From the NCBI GenBank assembly GCA_018267385.1, contig JAFDYN010000002.1, positions 1 through 64,000 on the forward strand: DNA of 64,000 nucleotides, written 5' to 3'. Both the position numbers and the translations under genes were made by a program. This DNA comes from Bacteroidota bacterium (lineage in GTDB: Bacteria > Bacteroidota > Bacteroidia > Chitinophagales > LD1). Below are positions 60,774 through 64,000 of the stretch, in pieces (within the stretch, counting starts at the first letter, position 1; every line of letters starts with the position of its first letter). The notes beneath the pieces are model-generated. The model was not told the DNA's origin. It saw only the letters and a program-made list of their open reading frames with translations, and searched no databases.

Positions 60774-62480
60774 ATGAAGAAAGTACTACTCCTGGCAGCA
60801 GGTATCGCAGCGGGCGTGATGGGTATCGCGCAGGGCACATACGTACCGGTGGGAGGAGACACGTACGACTACGTAGATCGCCTGGATGTCAAGTATGGCC
60901 GCATACTGCCAATGATCCATACGGGAGATAAACCTTTCATCCGCGGAGAGGTGGCCGGCATGGCAGAGAAAATGCACTTCTCAAACCTGAAGCAGAATAA
61001 GGTCAACGAGTTTCAGATACAATACCTGATGGATGATAATGCTGAGTGGCTGGACAGCGTGACGAGCAAGACACGCAAGCCGTTCCTCAAAAAACTCTAC
61101 CGAGAGCCGGCGAGCTTTGCGCACGTATCTTCAAAAAAGAAGGGGCTCTTTGACCTTCGATTCAATCCGGTAGTAGATGTGCATGTGGGCGGTGAGTCTG
61201 CCGGCGGGGGCCGCTTCAATTTCTACAGGAGCTTTGGCGTTGAGTTTCGAGGCAATATCAAGAAGGTGTTGAGCTTCTACCTGCAGGCCACCGGAGGAGC
61301 TGAGCGGGCTCCCAGCTATGCAGCAGATAGAGCCTTTACCTCTCAGGGTTATGTTTATGGGTTTGCCTACTATAAGGGTTACTCATCTTCTATCTTTAAA
61401 TTCAAAGACGGGACCAACTGGTTTGATGCGCGCGGCTACGTCAATATCAATGTGCTGAATTATCTCAATATCACCTTTGGCCGAGACAAGCACTTCTGGG
61501 GCAATGGTATCCGCTCACTATATCTGTCAGACAACTCTGCCCCGTACCTATTTCTGAAGTATAAACTAACCTTCTGGAGATTTGAGTATGTCAGCATGAT
61601 TACGCAGCTCACCAATCCTGACCGCACCAGCTATGGTAGTGTAGACGGGACCTATCTGCAGAAGTATGGCGCATTCCACCATCTCAATATCAAAGTGACG
61701 CGCTGGCTGGACCTGGGTCTCTTCGAGGGTGTCATCTCCCGCCGTAGCGGTAATAATCTGGACCCATCGTATCTGAATCCCATCATCTTCTACCGCGCTG
61801 TAGAGCATGCGCTCGGTAGCCCGGATAATGTATTCATAGGTGCTGACTTCAAGGCTAATGCCTTCAACCATATGCAGCTCTATGGTCAGCTCGTGCTGGA
61901 TGAGTTTAACGTGAAGAATATGATCAAATCCAACGGCTGGCGGGGAAATAAATACGGTGTACAGCTCGGCGTGAAATACATTGATATCATACCGAACCTG
62001 GACGGGCAGTTTGAGTTTAATGCTGTGCGCCCATTTACCTATACGCACGAGGGAGACCTGAGCTATACTAACTATAACCAGCCACTGGGTGATCCGCTGG
62101 GAGCTAACTTTGCCGAGTTTATCACTCAGCTGCGCTACCAGCCGGCTCCGCGCTGGACACTGACACTACGCAATATCGAGGCGCGCGTAGGCCAGGATAC
62201 GACCATCACAGCTACAGGTGTACTGGCCAACTACGGCGGAGATATACTGCGCCAAGACGCGGCCACTAAGGAATTTGGTAATAAGATAGGACAGGGAGCA
62301 CGCGGCCTGATATCTTATATCAACCTACGTGTGAGCTACCAGCCATGGCATAATATCTATGTGGACCTGGAGACCTTCTATAGAAATAAGAGCAGTGAGC
62401 AAGCGGCTTTCCGCGAAAGTACATTCTACTTTGGCGTAGGTGTGCGTATGAATCTGGCTCAGCGAAAATACGACTTCTGA
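60774..62480 (+). CDS. Outer-membrane protein, Wzi-like
   Basis: Outer-membrane barrel protein of 568 residues with a signal peptide (1-19, GIAQ). The segment NITFGRDKHFWGNGIRSLYLSDNSAPYLFLKY resembles the Wzi/capsule assembly family (GRxxxxWG...LLLSNN). The C-terminal half alternates as a beta-barrel and ends with an aromatic residue (RKYDF). Possible role: surface polysaccharide attachment. Its stop overlaps the galT start (TGATG), so it is coupled to galactose genes. Confidence 0.72.
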   Translation: MKKVLLLAAGIAAGVMGIAQGTYVPVGGDTYDYVDRLDVKYGRILPMIHTGDKPFIRGEVAGMAEKMHFSNLKQNKVNEFQIQYLMDDNAEWLDSVTSKTRKPFLKKLYREPASFAHVSSKKKGLFDLRFNPVVDVHVGGESAGGGRFNFYRSFGVEFRGNIKKVLSFYLQATGGAERAPSYAADRAFTSQGYVYGFAYYKGYSSSIFKFKDGTNWFDARGYVNINVLNYLNITFGRDKHFWGNGIRSLYLSDNSAPYLFLKYKLTFWRFEYVSMITQLTNPDRTSYGSVDGTYLQKYGAFHHLNIKVTRWLDLGLFEGVISRRSGNNLDPSYLNPIIFYRAVEHALGSPDNVFIGADFKANAFNHMQLYGQLVLDEFNVKNMIKSNGWRGNKYGVQLGVKYIDIIPNLDGQFEFNAVRPFTYTHEGDLSYTNYNQPLGDPLGANFAEFITQLRYQPAPRWTLTLRNIEARVGQDTTITATGVLANYGGDILRQDAATKEFGNKIGQGARGLISYINLRVSYQPWHNIYVDLETFYRNKSSEQAAFRESTFYFGVGVRMNLAQRKYDF

Positions 62481-63448
62481 TGCCGGAGCTGCGCTACAAT
62501 CCCCTGCTGGATACCTGGACGATGGTAGCTACCAATCGCCAGAACCGCCCTCATCTTTCTGCTGATTATTGTGCCTTCTGCCCGGGAGAGGGTAAGAGCG
62601 TGCCTGCTGCATATGATGTGTACGCATATACGAATGACTTCCCTGTTCTAAGTCAGCAACCGGAAGGTGTCGACAAGAAAAAGACGGGTAAGAATTTCAT
62701 AGCGGGAGAAGCGTATGGCAAATGTGAGGTGATCCTCTACTCATCACAGCATACGCAGAAAATCTATGAGCTGAGCGATGAGCATGTACTGAAAATCGTA
62801 GAGCTTTGGACGGACCGCTACCGTGAGCTGAGCCGGGACAAAAAGATCAAGTATATCTATGAGTTTGAAAACCGGGGTGAGGAAGTGGGAGTCACGATGC
62901 TGCACCCTCATGGACAGCTATACGCCTACTCATGGATACCGGACAAGGTACGCGCCGAGCTGAACAACTGCAAGAAATACTATAAGCAGCACGGCAGCAA
63001 TCTTTTCAAAGACCTGAATGCGGCTGAGAAAAAATATAAGAAACGGGTAGTGCTGGAAAACAAATCCTTTATTGCATACATACCTTACTTTACAGACTAT
63101 CCCTTTGGGCTTTTCATAGTCAATAAGAAACTGAAACAGAATTTTACGGAGTTTACGCTGCATGAAAAGAAAGACCTTGCCGTGATGCTCAAACAGGTCG
63201 TCAAGGGATTTGACAAGGTGTATGAGAGGCCATTCCCCTATATCATGGCCATCCATCAGAGCCCTGTCAATAGTCCGGCATACAAAGATTCCGCTGACTA
63301 CTTTGCTTTTCATATAGAGTTCTATCCGCCACTGCGGGCCAAGGATAAGATCAAGTGGTATGCAGGTAGCGAGATGGGTGCCGGTGCTGCGGCCAATCCG
63401 CTGGATGTGGATGAGTGTGCGGCGATACTAAAAAGTATAATCAAGTAA
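62480..63448 (+). CDS. galT: Galactose-1-phosphate uridylyltransferase
   Basis: Leloir pathway enzyme: UDP-glucose + galactose-1-phosphate to glucose-1-phosphate + UDP-galactose. It has 322 residues. Zinc cysteines C31 and C34 (CAFC), the SSQHTQK histidine and the active-site H142-P-H144-G-Q (His144 carries UMP) are all there, as is the C-terminal HQSP motif. It lies between the Wzi-like porin gene and galK, 2 bases from galK. Confidence 0.97.
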   Translation: MPELRYNPLLDTWTMVATNRQNRPHLSADYCAFCPGEGKSVPAAYDVYAYTNDFPVLSQQPEGVDKKKTGKNFIAGEAYGKCEVILYSSQHTQKIYELSDEHVLKIVELWTDRYRELSRDKKIKYIYEFENRGEEVGVTMLHPHGQLYAYSWIPDKVRAELNNCKKYYKQHGSNLFKDLNAAEKKYKKRVVLENKSFIAYIPYFTDYPFGLFIVNKKLKQNFTEFTLHEKKDLAVMLKQVVKGFDKVYERPFPYIMAIHQSPVNSPAYKDSADYFAFHIEFYPPLRAKDKIKWYAGSEMGAGAAANPLDVDECAAILKSIIK

Positions 63449-63450
63449 AA

Positions 63451-64000
63451 ATGATCCTTGAGCTCAAAGATCTTTTCAGCAAGGCTGGCAGCACGGGGTA
63501 TAGGCAGTACTTCGCTCCGGGCCGTGTTAATTTAATAGGAGAGCATATTGACTACAATGGCGGCCTGGTAATGCCTATAGCAATCAATCAAGGAATCAAG
63601 GGAATATTTAAAGAAAACCCAGAGAGTCTCATCCAGCTAAAATCCACTACCCATAGCAATCTTACACTCTTCACTGCTGAAACTATACCCGGGGCCTATT
63701 CATCTGAGATAGGTTGGTGTAACTATCCGGCAGGTGTGATCCAGGGATTGCAGAATGATGGATTGAAATTGGATGGTTTTAATCTTTTTTTCGATAGCGA
63801 TTTGCCTGAAGGTTCCGGTCTGTCATCCTCTGCGGCCATCGAGGTGCTGACGACTTTTATTTTACTTACTGAATATGGAGGAAAGATCGATCTGCCAGAA
63901 ATAGCAGTGCTCTGCCAGAAAGTAGAAAATGAATTTATCGGTGTGAAGTGTGGTATCATGGATCAGTTTGCAGTGGCCAATTGTAAAAAGGATCATGCGC
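63451..64000 (+). CDS. galK: Galactokinase, 5' part (cut by the window edge)
   Basis: Phosphorylates galactose. The first 183 codons are present. Motif 1, GRVNLIGEHIDYNGG, is the galactokinase signature, and motif 2, EGSGLSSSAAIEV, is the GHMP kinase ATP loop. It starts 2 bases after the galT stop. The 3' end lies outside the window. Confidence 0.96.
   Translation, partial: MILELKDLFSKAGSTGYRQYFAPGRVNLIGEHIDYNGGLVMPIAINQGIKGIFKENPESLIQLKSTTHSNLTLFTAETIPGAYSSEIGWCNYPAGVIQGLQNDGLKLDGFNLFFDSDLPEGSGLSSSAAIEVLTTFILLTEYGGKIDLPEIAVLCQKVENEFIGVKCGIMDQFAVANCKKDHA

Overview
The window comes from a member of the Bacteroidota, most likely the Chitinophagales (Chitinophagaceae-like). Evidence: a complete porP-gldK-gldL-gldM-gldN operon for the type IX secretion system (T9SS), four secreted proteins with T9SS C-terminal sorting domains, GldK/GldL/GldM sequences of the gliding type, Bacteroidota-type -7 promoter elements (TAnnTTTG) instead of E. 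coli -10 boxes, and almost no Shine-Dalgarno sequences. The DNA is moderately GC-rich throughout, except for one clearly AT-rich gene at 27429-28475. No rRNA, tRNA, CRISPR array, insertion sequence or phage integrase was seen.

Layout. 1-7.5 kb: a lipid-anchored TlpA-like thiol protein, a T9SS-secreted Omp28-like thioredoxin-fold protein, a small T9SS cargo protein, an O6-alkylguanine-DNA methyltransferase, and a divergent LexA-like repressor/DNA polymerase IV pair that looks like a small SOS unit. 7.6-16.5 kb: a 1716-residue collagen-like surface protein, a divergent helical-repeat protein, and a cytochrome/copper-monooxygenase-like T9SS cargo with a redoxin partner. 16.6-19.7 kb: sulfate activation (cysD, cysN), a rhodanese and a DivIC/FtsB-like septum protein. 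19.9-25.5 kb: the T9SS core operon. 25.7-33.3 kb: a PafA-type phosphatase, an AT-rich SIR2-like gene (possible defence gene), an ethanolamine-type permease with a glutamine-synthetase-like enzyme, and a second helical-repeat protein. 33.4-41.2 kb: a SprB-repeat/dockerin/cohesin-like T9SS cargo, pyrH, frr, a thioredoxin-like ferredoxin, a TPR protein and a TPR-nucleotidyl-cyclase protein. 41.2-44.8 kb: a TonB-dependent receptor behind a TPP riboswitch, and a carboxypeptidase-regulatory-domain protein. 44.9-64 kb: mostly housekeeping genes (carA, uvrB, PBP1A, RsmI-like methyltransferase, hemD, a histone-H1-like peptide, an Omp85 protein, hemW, a Wzi-like porin, galT, and galK cut by the window edge).

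How the parts fit. The GldK/L/M/N-PorP machine would export the T9SS-tagged proteins encoded around it. Two paralogous helical-repeat proteins of about 480 residues are each divergently paired with a giant surface protein, which may be a recurring regulatory or assembly pairing. Thiamine uptake is probably controlled by the TPP riboswitch. Many gene ends are marked by good hairpin terminators, several shared by convergent genes. Several short hairpin or palindrome families are scattered between genes.
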